DNA of 64,000 nucleotides from Okeanomitos corallinicola TIOX110 (GCF_038050375.1 NZ_CP150886.1:434001-498000); one strand, 5' to 3'. Shown: positions 17,625 through 27,141, counted from the stretch's first letter. The notes: generated by a model not told the origin, from the letters alone. Program-made: numbers and translations.

Positions 17625-18677
17625 ATGAAAACACAAATTAGTCAATTTACAGTCAACAAAAGATTTCCCTTAACAATAAGTAGAGGAACAACAGCACAAA
17701 CCACAAACATCATCGTAAAAATCAAAGAAAACGGAATAGAAGGATGGGGAGAAGCATCACCCTTTGGAGTAGGAAACCAGGGACAAACAACAGAGATAAT
17801 TATCCAAGCATTAAACCGAATCACCCCTATTTTAGAATTATATAACCCTTGGCAAAGACAAGAAATAGAAGATATATTAAATCAATATCAAATCTCATCA
17901 GCAGCCAGAGCAGCAATAGACATGGCATTATATGATTGGATGGGAAAAAGTATAGATTTACCACTTTGGAAAATCTGGGGATTAAACATTAATAAAATCG
18001 TTCCTACATCAGTAACAATTGGAATTAATTCCCCAGAAGGTGCAGCCAAACGTACCCAAGACTGGCTAGAATATATGGATGTGAAATTATTAAAAATAAA
18101 ACTAGGATCAAAAGAGGGAATAGCAGCAGATCAAAAAATGCTCCTAGCAGTAAAACAAACTGCACCAAATATTGCCTTATTTGTTGATGCTAACGGAGGT
18201 TGGAGTTTAGCAGATGCTATATCTATGTCTTTGTGGTTAGCAGATTTAGGGATTCAATATATAGAACAACCATTACCCAGAGGTGAAGAACAAAATTTAG
18301 CAACTTTAAAAAAACATTCACCTTTACCCATTTTTGTAGATGAAAGTTGCTTTACCAGTGCAGATATTTCTAAATTAGCTGAATATGTGGATGGAATTAA
18401 TATTAAATTGATGAAATCTGGGGGTTTAAGTGAAGCATTGAGAATGGTAAATACAGCTAAAGCACATAATTTACAAGTCATGTTTGGCTGTTATTCTGAT
18501 AGTTGTTTAGCTAATACAGCAGCTTCACAACTTGCACCATTAGCAGATTATTTAGACTTAGATAGTCACCTGAATTTAATTGATGATCCTTTTATGGGTG
18601 CATCAGTAGAAAACGGACGAATTTTACCTAATAATTTACCAGGTTTGGGAGTAAAATACAGTGAGATTACCACTTAA
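17625..18677 (+). CDS. Dipeptide epimerase / DgcA-like enolase-superfamily enzyme
   Basis: A 350-residue enolase-superfamily racemase. The catalytic Lys pair is in KLLKIKLGSK (KxK). The metal ligands follow in FVDANGGW (Asp), IEQPLP (Glu) and FVDESCF (Asp), and the second base Lys in INIKLMKSGG. These match L-Ala-D/L-Glu epimerases of murein peptide recycling and the related DgcA, N-acetyl-D-glutamate racemase. The next gene, which overlaps it by 17 bases, encodes a DgcN-like protein, and this favours a DgcA-type role in D-glutamate use. Confidence 0.88.
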   Translation: MKTQISQFTVNKRFPLTISRGTTAQTTNIIVKIKENGIEGWGEASPFGVGNQGQTTEIIIQALNRITPILELYNPWQRQEIEDILNQYQISSAARAAIDMALYDWMGKSIDLPLWKIWGLNINKIVPTSVTIGINSPEGAAKRTQDWLEYMDVKLLKIKLGSKEGIAADQKMLLAVKQTAPNIALFVDANGGWSLADAISMSLWLADLGIQYIEQPLPRGEEQNLATLKKHSPLPIFVDESCFTSADISKLAEYVDGINIKLMKSGGLSEALRMVNTAKAHNLQVMFGCYSDSCLANTAASQLAPLADYLDLDSHLNLIDDPFMGASVENGRILPNNLPGLGVKYSEITT

Positions 18678-19707
18678 TAAAAAGATTGCTATTTTATTAC
18701 ATGAAGGATTAACTGGAAGTCAGGGAAAAACTGGTTTATCCATTTTACGTTATAGTGAATCTCCCATAGTTGCAGTTATAGATAAAGAGTCTGAAGGTAA
18801 GTCCTTAGCAAATATCACAGGTATCAAGCGTGATGTACCAATTGTGGCATCTATAGCCGCAGCTTTGCAGTATCAACCGGAAGTTTTAGTGATTGGTATA
18901 GCACCCAAAGGTGGGATGATACCTGATAATTATTGGGCTGATATCAAAGATGCTTTAAAAGGGGGAATGTCTTTAGTTAATGGTTTGCACGTGCATTTAG
19001 CAAATATACCTGATTTAAAAGCACTGCTTAAACCAGGACAAATTATTTGGGATGTTCGCAAAGAACCGGGTAATTTAGATATTGCTGCTGGTTTAGCTAA
19101 AAATCTTCCCTGTCGTCGAGTGTTGACGGTGGGTACGGATATGGCCATTGGCAAGATGTCTACCAGTTTAGAGCTACATTGGGCAGCTAAGTCAAGGGGT
19201 TGGAAGTCAAAGTTTTTAGCTACCGGTCAAACTGGGTTAATGTTAGAAGGTGATGGTATCGCTTTAGACGCAGTGCGGGTTGATTTTGCTGCGGGTGCGG
19301 TGGAACAGTTAGTAATGCGCTTTGGCAAACATTATGATATTTTGCAAATTGAAGGACAGGGTTCTTTATTACACCCTGGTTCAACGGCAACTTTACCTTT
19401 AATTCGAGGTTCTCAGCCTACGCATTTAATTTTATTGCATCAATTTGGACAAACTCACAACCGTAATAACCCTTATATACCGATTCCATCTCTACCAGAA
19501 GTGATCAAGATGTATGAAATAGTCGCTAGTGGTGCGGGTGCGTTTGGTCAAGTTCCAGTAGCGGGAGTAGCTTTAAACACTAGAAAGTTAGATGAAAATG
19601 CTGCTAAGGAGGCGATCGCCCAAATTACATCTGAGACAGGTTTACCTTGTACAGATCCCGTCAGGTTTGACGCAGGAATATTGTTAGATGCAGTGATGCA
19701 GAGTTAG
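18661..19707 (+). CDS. DUF1611 protein, DgcN-like (D-glutamate N-acetyltransferase family)
   Basis: A 348-residue DUF1611 protein with a P-loop-like C-terminal domain (RRVLTVGTDMAIGKMSTSLEL) after an N-terminal Rossmann-like part (ILLHEGLTGSQGKTGLSILRY). In proteobacteria DgcN acetylates D-glutamate and DgcA racemises the product. The start is GTG at 18661, inside the end of the epimerase gene; the 17-base overlap implies translational coupling. It ends 284 bases before the SLOG gene. Confidence 0.85.
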   Translation: MRLPLNKKIAILLHEGLTGSQGKTGLSILRYSESPIVAVIDKESEGKSLANITGIKRDVPIVASIAAALQYQPEVLVIGIAPKGGMIPDNYWADIKDALKGGMSLVNGLHVHLANIPDLKALLKPGQIIWDVRKEPGNLDIAAGLAKNLPCRRVLTVGTDMAIGKMSTSLELHWAAKSRGWKSKFLATGQTGLMLEGDGIALDAVRVDFAAGAVEQLVMRFGKHYDILQIEGQGSLLHPGSTATLPLIRGSQPTHLILLHQFGQTHNRNNPYIPIPSLPEVIKMYEIVASGAGAFGQVPVAGVALNTRKLDENAAKEAIAQITSETGLPCTDPVRFDAGILLDAVMQS

Positions 19708-19991
19708 GAAATTCCCGAAAGATCATACGGCAGATTCCATTCTAATGAGGTATAAACTTGAATATTGAAACTGTTGTAGTGCAGGGATATTGCCCGCTAG
19801 ATATGTAATTTATAACACCGAAACGTGCTGTATTACAAAAGTTCCCGCATCTAAGAAAACTATCAAAATCTGCCAGTTTTTAGCATTTTGTGAATGTGTA
19901 AGTAATACAGCACTAGTTGTAATGAATTGTTTATTGCTCAGGTATTTTTTTCGGAATTTTCTGATAAAGTATCTGTAGCGTTTTTAGTTGT

Positions 19992-20723
19992 ATGACAAAT
20001 CCTTTCAGCATTGCCATATCGAATGAATTAACAGTACCGACTATTAAAGTTGATTCACCTGAAGACTTATCTAAGTCTATGAATGATCTAGGTTTTCATG
20101 ATCCACGCCCCATCTTAGTCATTTTGGGTGGTGCAGCTAAGATGAGCCAAACTGATCTAGACCGTTTGCGATCGCTATTTGTCAAAGTTCTAGCTCCAGT
20201 GGTCGAAGAATTAGGTGCATTTGTCGTAGATGGAGGCACTGATTTTGGTGTTATGCAAATGATAGGTCAAGCTCGTGCCGAGATATCAGGAAAATTTGCC
20301 TTGATTGGTGTAACTCCAGTCGGAAAAGTAGCTCTTCCTGGTCACACACATTCAGAAGAAGTGACAGCACTAGAACCCAACCATAGTCATTTTGTGCTAA
20401 CTCCTGGTACTAACTGGGGTGATGAATCCCCTTGGTTAGCTGATGTCGCAACTGTATTAGCAAAAGGATCACCATCAGTTGCCATCCTAGTCAATGGTGG
20501 GGAAATTTCCAAACAGGATGTATCACATAACCTCAGAGCTAATCGGCCAGTGCTGGCTGTAGCTGGGAGTGGCCGATTAGCTGATACCCTAGCATTTGCA
20601 CTGGAAGGGGAAGCTAGTGATGAAGAGGTGAGGGAGTTAGTTGCTTCTGGTTTGGTGCAAGCAATTGATTTCAAAGATAGTTTTGATAGCTTAACCGAGT
20701 TGATTAAGTCATATCTTAGTTAA
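19992..20723 (+). CDS. SLOG-superfamily protein, prokaryotic LSDAT (TRPM N-terminal-like) type
   Basis: A 243-residue Rossmannoid protein. PRPILVILGGAAKMSQTDLD starts the first strand and loop. FVVDGGTDFGVMQMIGQAR is the SLOG nucleotide-ligand loop. EPNHSHFVLTPGTNWGDES is the conserved patch shared with the TRPM channel N-terminus, and PSVAILVNGGEISKQDV completes the fold. SLOG domains are predicted, and in ThsA and TRPM2 shown, to bind ADP-ribose-like ligands. It has no membrane segment or enzymatic partner domain. It is the first gene of a same-strand trio with patatin (56-base gap) and TIR genes, which suggests it senses a TIR-made nucleotide. Confidence 0.82.
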   Translation: MTNPFSIAISNELTVPTIKVDSPEDLSKSMNDLGFHDPRPILVILGGAAKMSQTDLDRLRSLFVKVLAPVVEELGAFVVDGGTDFGVMQMIGQARAEISGKFALIGVTPVGKVALPGHTHSEEVTALEPNHSHFVLTPGTNWGDESPWLADVATVLAKGSPSVAILVNGGEISKQDVSHNLRANRPVLAVAGSGRLADTLAFALEGEASDEEVRELVASGLVQAIDFKDSFDSLTELIKSYLS

Positions 20724-20779
20724 GAAAAATCGTAACTCCACACTCTGAAAAATTCGCAATTAATCAAAAGAAATCAAAT

Positions 20780-21907
20780 ATGTCCATATACGAAAAAGCA
20801 GACAAAAAAACTGGCCCCTATAAACTTCTAGCCCTCGATGGTGGCGGTATTCGGGGGATGATGACTCTGGAAGTATTGGCTGAAATTGAAGCTACCTTGC
20901 GAAATAGCTTGGGTGCTGACGAGAATTTTGTCCTAGCAGATTACTTTGATTACGTTGCTGGAACAAGTACAGGTGCAATCATTGCCACTGCCATCTCTTT
21001 AGGTATGTCTGTAGCAGATATTCAAAAATTTTATCGGCAGAGTGGTGAGCGAATGTTTGATAAAGCATTTATCCTCTCCATAACTGGAACATTAGTCTAT
21101 AAATATGGAGATAAAAACCTAGCTAATCAACTTAAAAAGGTATTTGGAGAAGACACCACCTTTGGTAGTAAGGATCTGAAAACTCTTTTGATGCTGGTAA
21201 TGCGTAACGTTAACACAGATTCTCCTTGGCCTCTATCCAATAATCCCTATGCTAAGTACAACAACCCAGAGAATGTAGATTCTAACTTGAAACTGCCTCT
21301 TTGGCAACTTGTCAGAGCAAGCACAGCCGCACCAACCTTCTTCCCACCGGAACAGGTTCAATTAGGTGACAATAAGTTTATCTTCGTTGATGGTGGAGTC
21401 ACTCCCTACAATAACCCAGCTTTTCAACTATTCCTGATGGCAACAGCTCAACCCTACCAACTCAAGTGGTCGGCAAGTGAAGACAATATGCTTTTAGTCT
21501 CAGTTGGTACTGGTCTCACTCCTAAAATAGATCCAAATCTGAAAGCATCACAAATGCACACTATATACAATGCTCAGAATATTCCTGGCGCACTAATGCT
21601 TGCTAGTCAGAACGAACAGGACTTTCTGTGTCGTATTTTTGGTAAGTGTTTATCAGGAGATCCAATTGATGGAGAAGTTGGTGATCTAATTGGAGCAAAA
21701 GGACCTTTAGAATCAAAACTCTTTACCTACTTACGCTATGACGTTGAATTAACTCGTCAGGGACTGGATAAATTAGGTGGATTAGATGATATCAACGTAG
21801 AGAATGTTCAGCAAATGGATTCCATCAAATATATGACTGAGTTAGAACGTATCGGCAAAGCGATCGCTAAAAAAGTTCAACCAGAACATTTTGCAAATTT
21901 TGTTTAG
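20780..21907 (+). CDS. Patatin-like phospholipase
   Basis: A 375-residue lipid hydrolase. The oxyanion loop is LALDGGGIRGMM, the nucleophile elbow is VAGTSTGAIIA (catalytic Ser), and the catalytic Asp is in FVDGGVTPYNNPA. All catalytic parts are intact. Proteins of this kind cleave phospholipids; in CBASS systems (CapV) a patatin is the membrane-destroying effector. There is no signal peptide, so it would act from the cytoplasm. The upstream neighbour is a SLOG sensor and the downstream neighbour a TIR protein; no cGAS-like cyclase is in the window. Confidence 0.92.
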   Translation: MSIYEKADKKTGPYKLLALDGGGIRGMMTLEVLAEIEATLRNSLGADENFVLADYFDYVAGTSTGAIIATAISLGMSVADIQKFYRQSGERMFDKAFILSITGTLVYKYGDKNLANQLKKVFGEDTTFGSKDLKTLLMLVMRNVNTDSPWPLSNNPYAKYNNPENVDSNLKLPLWQLVRASTAAPTFFPPEQVQLGDNKFIFVDGGVTPYNNPAFQLFLMATAQPYQLKWSASEDNMLLVSVGTGLTPKIDPNLKASQMHTIYNAQNIPGALMLASQNEQDFLCRIFGKCLSGDPIDGEVGDLIGAKGPLESKLFTYLRYDVELTRQGLDKLGGLDDINVENVQQMDSIKYMTELERIGKAIAKKVQPEHFANFV

Positions 21908-22055
21908 TAACCTGATTTATGGGGATTTAATTCCCCTATTTTGAAAAGCTTTATTTTAAATTTATTTATGTCTATTACTATTGATGAGTAATTGATATCA
22001 AAAATTATTTGTAAATTTTTATCAGTATTGTTTTAATACACAGGGTTCACTATTT

Positions 22056-24542
22056 ATGAGACAATTTTTTGATGCCTTTATATCCTACGGAAGACCTGAC
22101 AGTAAAGAGTTTGCAACCAAACTCCAAGCTAGTTTGAATGAAAAAGGTTTCCGAATCTGGTTTGATTTTAATGATATTCCGCTGGGTGTTGATTTCCAGA
22201 ATCAAATTGATGATGGGATCGAAAAAGCACATCATTTCTTATTTATTATTTCCCCTCATTCAGTTAATTCTGACTACTGTCTTAAAGAAATTGAATTAGC
22301 AGTTAAATATAATAAACGTATTATTCCGATATTGCACGTTGAGGAAATTAGTCGGGAACTATGGCAACAAAGAAATCCAAATGGTAGTGATGAACAATGG
22401 AAAGCAGAGAAAAGCGCAGGAAAACTTAGTTCTTTCCAGAATATGCACCCCACAATTAGAAAAATTAACTGGGTCAATTTTCGAGAGAGAATAGATAATT
22501 TTGAACTTTCTTTACAGGGATTAATTAACATACTTGAAAGTCATACTGATTATGTAGAACAGCATACCAAGTTTTTAGCCAAAGCATTGCAATGGGAGAG
22601 AAATCAACAGCAAACAAACTATTTATTAGTAGGGGAAGAAAAACAACAAGCTCAAGATTGGTTAAAAATACATTTTAAAGATGAACAACCGCCTTGTTTA
22701 CCCACAGATTTGCATTGTGAATACATCACCGAAAGTATCAAGAATGGTAATAATTTGATGACTCAGGTGTTAATATCTTATGCGGATCAAGATAGGAAAA
22801 TTATGGAAAAAATTCGCACCAGCTTGAGACGAGAAAGTATTACAGTGTGGACAAATCTTACAGATATCAATCCAGGAGAAGATTTTCACGATTCTATTCA
22901 ACGCGGTATTTTGAAAACAGATAATCTAATTTATCTACTTTCTCCAGATGCACTCAACTCAAAATATTGTCAGCAAGAATTGGATTTAGCTATCTCATGG
23001 AATAAACGAATTATTCCCTTACTGGTGCGAAAAGAAGAGGAAATAGATTTACCATCATCGTTGCGGAATTTACAATATATTGACCTCACAGATAATCTCA
23101 AAGAAGATGATTATCTATCTGATGAAAGCCAACTCTTAAAGATTTTGCAAGAAGATGCAAATTATTACAACCAGCACAAAATTATTTTAACTCAAGCATT
23201 AAAGTGGGAACAACAGAATTATAATCCTAGTATTTTGCTGCGAGGAAACAACCTACAAAGTGCAAAAACTTGGTTAGAAGTGGGACAAAATAGAACTCAG
23301 CAACCACCTACAGAATTACAAAAAAAATTCATTAATGCCAGTCTACAACAACCTCCTTTAGACTCTCTGGATGTATTTATTTCCTATTCCCGTACTGATT
23401 CAGACTTAGCGAGAAAATTGAATGATGCTTTACAAAAACAAGGTAAAATGACCTGGTTTGATCAAGAAAGTATTGCACCAGGGAGTGACTTTGCTAAAGA
23501 GATTGAGGAAGGTATTAAAACTTGCGATAACTTCTTATTTATTCTTTCACCACGATCAATAAATTCGCCCTATTGTAAACAGGAGGTAGACTATGCTGCT
23601 TCCTTGAATAAACGTTTTGTAACTGTACTTTATAGGGAAATAAATACCAATAATTTGCATCCAGATTTGGGAAAAGTACAATGGATTGATTTTAGTGGTA
23701 AAGTAGAGGATTTTAACGCTAAATTTGAGAAGTTGATAATAACTTTAGATACTGATCGAGAATATGTACGTACTCATAGTAAGTGGTTGCAAAGGTCTCT
23801 GGAATGGGAAAAGAAGAATAAAAATGATGATTTATTATTACGGGGTAGTGAATTTTTAGCTGCTTATAAATGGTCATTCGCAGCTGAACAGGATCAGAAA
23901 AGTCCCGCTTTAACTACTTTGCAAAAAGAATATATAGACAGAAGTAAAAAAGTTAGGCATATTTCCTTAGTCTTCAAATTGTTGTCCACGTTCGCTGGTA
24001 TATTCACCCTTGCAACTATTTGTCTGAGTATATATAGTCTTCTGATAACAAAAGATCAAGATTGGGTGAATAGTTTAACATTTAGTAGCGACGGTAAAAC
24101 TATTACTTCTTCTGGTGATAACGACAAAGTTAACATCTGGAAATCAGAAGATGGTATAAAAGTGGCAAACTTGCAAGGTAATACTTTTGCATATAGTCCT
24201 GATGGTAAGACTATTGTTTCAGGTAGTGATGATGGTATTGTTAGACTCTGGGATCTAGAAGGTAAATTACTCAAAGAATTTGATCAAAAACATACCAAAT
24301 CAGTTAAAGTCGTAGTTTTCAGTCCTGATGGTCAGAGGATTGTTTCTGGAAGTGATGACAACACAGCGATAATTTGGACTTTAGAAGGGGATTTACTGCA
24401 TATTCTTGAGGGACATACAGATTCTGTAATTAAAATTGCATTTAAACCTGATGGTAAAACAATTGCTACTGCTAGTGATGATAAAACTATCAAATTATGG
24501 ACTTCGGAAGGGAAGTTGATCCAAACCATCAACAGGCGTTAA
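22056..24542 (+). CDS. Triple-TIR, single-TM, WD40-repeat protein
   Basis: An 828-residue protein. It has three TIR domains, at about 1-140 (FDAFISYGRPDS), 235-370 (QVLISYADQDR) and 438-590 (LDVFISYSRTDS). Each keeps the C-helix motif with the putative catalytic Glu (DYCLKEIELA, KYCQQELDLA, PYCKQEVDYA). Each is followed by a similar helical linker (HTKFLAKALQWE, HKIILTQALKWE, HSKWLQRSLEWE). One TM helix lies at about 632-662. Four WD40 repeats then follow (YSPDGKTIVSGSDDGIVRLW type). Four blades are fewer than a closed seven-blade propeller needs, so the gene may be truncated or the protein may oligomerise. TIR domains of this kind can be NAD+ hydrolases. Confidence 0.88.
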   Translation: MRQFFDAFISYGRPDSKEFATKLQASLNEKGFRIWFDFNDIPLGVDFQNQIDDGIEKAHHFLFIISPHSVNSDYCLKEIELAVKYNKRIIPILHVEEISRELWQQRNPNGSDEQWKAEKSAGKLSSFQNMHPTIRKINWVNFRERIDNFELSLQGLINILESHTDYVEQHTKFLAKALQWERNQQQTNYLLVGEEKQQAQDWLKIHFKDEQPPCLPTDLHCEYITESIKNGNNLMTQVLISYADQDRKIMEKIRTSLRRESITVWTNLTDINPGEDFHDSIQRGILKTDNLIYLLSPDALNSKYCQQELDLAISWNKRIIPLLVRKEEEIDLPSSLRNLQYIDLTDNLKEDDYLSDESQLLKILQEDANYYNQHKIILTQALKWEQQNYNPSILLRGNNLQSAKTWLEVGQNRTQQPPTELQKKFINASLQQPPLDSLDVFISYSRTDSDLARKLNDALQKQGKMTWFDQESIAPGSDFAKEIEEGIKTCDNFLFILSPRSINSPYCKQEVDYAASLNKRFVTVLYREINTNNLHPDLGKVQWIDFSGKVEDFNAKFEKLIITLDTDREYVRTHSKWLQRSLEWEKKNKNDDLLLRGSEFLAAYKWSFAAEQDQKSPALTTLQKEYIDRSKKVRHISLVFKLLSTFAGIFTLATICLSIYSLLITKDQDWVNSLTFSSDGKTITSSGDNDKVNIWKSEDGIKVANLQGNTFAYSPDGKTIVSGSDDGIVRLWDLEGKLLKEFDQKHTKSVKVVVFSPDGQRIVSGSDDNTAIIWTLEGDLLHILEGHTDSVIKIAFKPDGKTIATASDDKTIKLWTSEGKLIQTINRR

Positions 24543-24621
24543 GTCTATTTCAAAAAACCATATCTAAATTTTACCTTCCATCTGCTATTTACAAATCTGG
24601 TAAATCCTGATGCACACAATC

Positions 24622-25890
24622 TTACCTCTTCCCAAACCCCAAAGAATTAAGAGCATTTTTCTTCCCCAACATCCAATCTAAATGTTGAGGTAACAATGTT
24701 GCTAAATCATAATTCTTAACCACCGTTTTCCTCGCAGCATTACGAATAGACATCATATCTTTAGGCTTTTCCAAAGCTAAATTTACCTTCTCTGCAATTT
24801 GTTCAGGGTTAAAGAAATCTACCAAAATCCCATTTTTACCATCTTTAATTACTTCCAAAACCGGGGGAGTATTTGCCGCAATTAACAAACATCCTGCGGA
24901 CATGGCTTCTAACATTGACCAAGATAAAACAAAGGGACGAGTTAAATAAATATGGGCAGATGATGCTTGTAAAACTTGTAAATATTCGTTGTAGGGTAAT
25001 AAACCTGTAAAATGTAATCTGGATAAATCCAAATCTAATTTATCTAACATTAATTGTTTATAACTTTGACCTTCAGGAAGTTGTTTTCCATAAGCAACTC
25101 TATCTTCTCCTACAACTACCACATGACAATTTGGACGTAGTTGTTGAATTAAAGAAACTGCCTCCATAAATTGGGGAAAACCCCGGTAGGGTTCCATTCC
25201 TCTAGCTACATAGGTGACTAATTCAGAAACATGAGAAAGGTCAAGATTAATTCTAGGTAAAACTAATTTAGCTTCAGGATTAGGTTGAAAGAAATTAGTA
25301 TCAACTCCATCATGACAAACAGAGATTTTACTATGAAATTCTGGGGGGAATTGTTGACGTTGCCAATGAGTAGGAGAAAGTCCGCGATCGCAATGATATA
25401 AATCTAATAAAATTGGGGAATTTTTAATATGAATTCGACACATATCATCAGCATTTAATGGTTCATTAGGATCAAAATCTGCATCAGAACCACGCGCATG
25501 ATAAAACCATTCAAAAAAACATAATAACTCTGCTTTGGGGAAAACTTCTTTCATAAATAAAGTTGGTCCCCAACCAGAATGACCATAAACTATATCAGGA
25601 ACAAAACCCTGACTTTTTAATTGTTCGGCAACGCGATATACAGCTTGTCCTGTTAACACAGCATTTTCTAAATTGCGGACATAATGATGAGTTTGTGGTG
25701 CTGCTGTACGGGAAGGTTCATAAATAACTTTAGACACACCTGGAATTGTTCCTTCCTGTCGCTTGGTCGCAAACACAACTTGATAACTACTATCTTGTCC
25801 TAAAACTGAGGCTAAATGACGAAATTGAGCAGGAAAATTGGGATGTAAAAATAAGATTCGTTGAGGATGATTAGAGGTATTTGTATTCAT
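24622..25890 (-). CDS. Glycosyltransferase family 4 protein
   Basis: A 422-residue GT-B glycosyltransferase. The N-terminal domain begins RILFLHPNFPAQFRHLA. The C-terminal nucleotide-sugar domain has SVCHDGVDTNFFQPN, LVTYVARGMEPYRGFP and the donor-binding segment RPFVLSWSMLEAMSAGCLLI (the E-x7-E-like region). It is cytoplasmic and probably acts on cell-surface polysaccharide. The substrate is unknown. It stands alone, convergent with the TIR gene. Confidence 0.88.
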   Translation of the reverse strand: MNTNTSNHPQRILFLHPNFPAQFRHLASVLGQDSSYQVVFATKRQEGTIPGVSKVIYEPSRTAAPQTHHYVRNLENAVLTGQAVYRVAEQLKSQGFVPDIVYGHSGWGPTLFMKEVFPKAELLCFFEWFYHARGSDADFDPNEPLNADDMCRIHIKNSPILLDLYHCDRGLSPTHWQRQQFPPEFHSKISVCHDGVDTNFFQPNPEAKLVLPRINLDLSHVSELVTYVARGMEPYRGFPQFMEAVSLIQQLRPNCHVVVVGEDRVAYGKQLPEGQSYKQLMLDKLDLDLSRLHFTGLLPYNEYLQVLQASSAHIYLTRPFVLSWSMLEAMSAGCLLIAANTPPVLEVIKDGKNGILVDFFNPEQIAEKVNLALEKPKDMMSIRNAARKTVVKNYDLATLLPQHLDWMLGKKNALNSLGFGKR

Positions 25891-25995
25891 TATAAGTAGA
25901 GATTTTTATAAAAACATATTTAATCATAGCTCACCCTACCCTGAAAAAAGGGAGGGTTTAAAAAAGCTAAAGTTCTATTTTTAACGGATTAAAAA

Positions 25996-26301
25996 TTACT
26001 TACCACCGTAGAAAAAAGCTATTTCTTTTTCTTTCAAAGGTGCAAAACCAGCATCAGCGAGCTTTTGATCTAATTCTGCTTGGGGAATATGTTTAGCCCC
26101 AATACGAACGATCCGAGAACGCATAGTATTAGATACACCACTACGTTGTCTACCTGCTTCTAAACCCATTACTTGATTATACAAATCTAACTTAGCAGTA
26201 GGAATAGGAGAACCATCAAAATCAATTCCCTTGGCGATCGCCACATCAATCGCATCAGCACCTGTAGTAGTTTGATCTTTTAAATTTGTTTCACTGGTCA
26301 T
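25996..26301 (-). CDS. Small conserved cyanobacterial protein of unknown function
   Basis: About 101 residues from the ATG at 26301; a longer frame to 26385 reads through a leader-like stretch, so I prefer the internal ATG (MTSETNLKD). It contains IDVAIAKGIDFDGSPIPTAK, RQRSGVSNTMRSRIVR and ends EIAFFYGGK. The high conservation implied by these motifs is familiar from cyanobacterial genomes, but I cannot attach a name. It has no signal or membrane segment. Confidence 0.7.
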   Translation of the reverse strand: MTSETNLKDQTTTGADAIDVAIAKGIDFDGSPIPTAKLDLYNQVMGLEAGRQRSGVSNTMRSRIVRIGAKHIPQAELDQKLADAGFAPLKEKEIAFFYGGK

Positions 26302-26466
26302 GGCTGTATAGTCTGAAGATAATAGGTATATCTTACCAGGGAAGGAGTAGGGTGTCAGGTGTAGGGCTATTAATCTCCCTGTCACCTGTCATCTATTCCC
26401 AGACTTGCCACTTTAGGAAATTTTAGTTTAATCTCAAACCAGCGGTATAGCAATTTAGGTGATGCT

Positions 26467-26850
26467 ATGTCTGAAGCCCACACTCCTCGCAATCAAGATC
26501 GCAGCCTCGAAAAAGCCCTCACGGACAAAATTATTGACGATTATTTTGAGAATTCGGAAAGTTGGCTCAGAGCAATTTTGCGAATGTGCATTTTCTCCTT
26601 AGCCAAAATTAATGGAGAATCCGTTTTTATTGTTGAATGCCCGAATCAAGCTGTTGCAAAGCGCCTGAGTCGTAAAACCTATCCGTTTCGCGGAATGGTA
26701 TATTTTTTAACTGATAATTTTGATGACCGCGATCGCACTTTATTCTGCTACAAAGATGAACGTAAAGGAAATTGGCAATGTTTTGATACTAGCACTAATA
26801 CCTGGAAATCTTTCCGTAATTTACAATCATCTACTACCCCAAAAGAATGA
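26467..26850 (+). CDS. Conserved cyanobacterial hypothetical protein
   Basis: A 127-residue soluble protein, divergent from the previous gene. It has a charged N-terminus and then alternating strands and helices (IFSLAKINGESVFIVECPNQ, RKTYPFRGMVYFLTDNF). I see no catalytic motif and do not recognise a family. Confidence 0.6.
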   Translation: MSEAHTPRNQDRSLEKALTDKIIDDYFENSESWLRAILRMCIFSLAKINGESVFIVECPNQAVAKRLSRKTYPFRGMVYFLTDNFDDRDRTLFCYKDERKGNWQCFDTSTNTWKSFRNLQSSTTPKE

Positions 26851-26892
26851 AGCAGGGGTGATGGGGAGGATGAACAACCCAATGCCTAATGC

Positions 26893-27141
26893 CTAATGAA
26901 TTTTACGGGTTACTGAACCACCAATAAACGCACCTAATATTGTACCCGTCCATATTCCGGCTATGCTGCCTTGCCAAATTGCTCCTGGTGTTACCCAAGC
27001 ATTACACACTTGTTGAAAACCCCAAGCCTGATTTTGGCATTTTTGACTGTGAAGCATGGAGGTAATTTGCACACCCATTAAACCACCAAAAAAGCCAGAT
27101 GATAAAGCAGCAGCAGTACAAATTAGGATACGTTTTTTCAT
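26893..27141 (-). CDS. Small membrane protein with two glycine-rich segments
   Basis: About 82 residues from the ATG at 27141 (MKKRILICTAAALSSGFFGG); the frame stays open to 27213 but that part overlaps the end of ppc's upstream spacer and lacks a good start. It has two hydrophobic segments with GxxxG-type packing (SSGFFGGLMGV and GSIAGIWTGTILGAFIGG), joined by a loop with two Cys. It may be a signal-anchored membrane protein. Function unknown. Confidence 0.55.
   Translation of the reverse strand: MKKRILICTAAALSSGFFGGLMGVQITSMLHSQKCQNQAWGFQQVCNAWVTPGAIWQGSIAGIWTGTILGAFIGGSVTRKIH

Noticed and set aside
19790-19978. A 62-codon frame between the DgcN-like and SLOG genes
   Set aside because: Poor composition, no ribosome-binding site, and part of it is a dispersed TTGCCCGCTAGA sequence.
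19992-24542. Calling the SLOG-patatin-TIR genes a known Thoeris or CBASS system
   Set aside because: There is no SIR2-SLOG ThsA, no cGAS-like cyclase, and no Cap2/Cap3. The similarity is in domain logic only.
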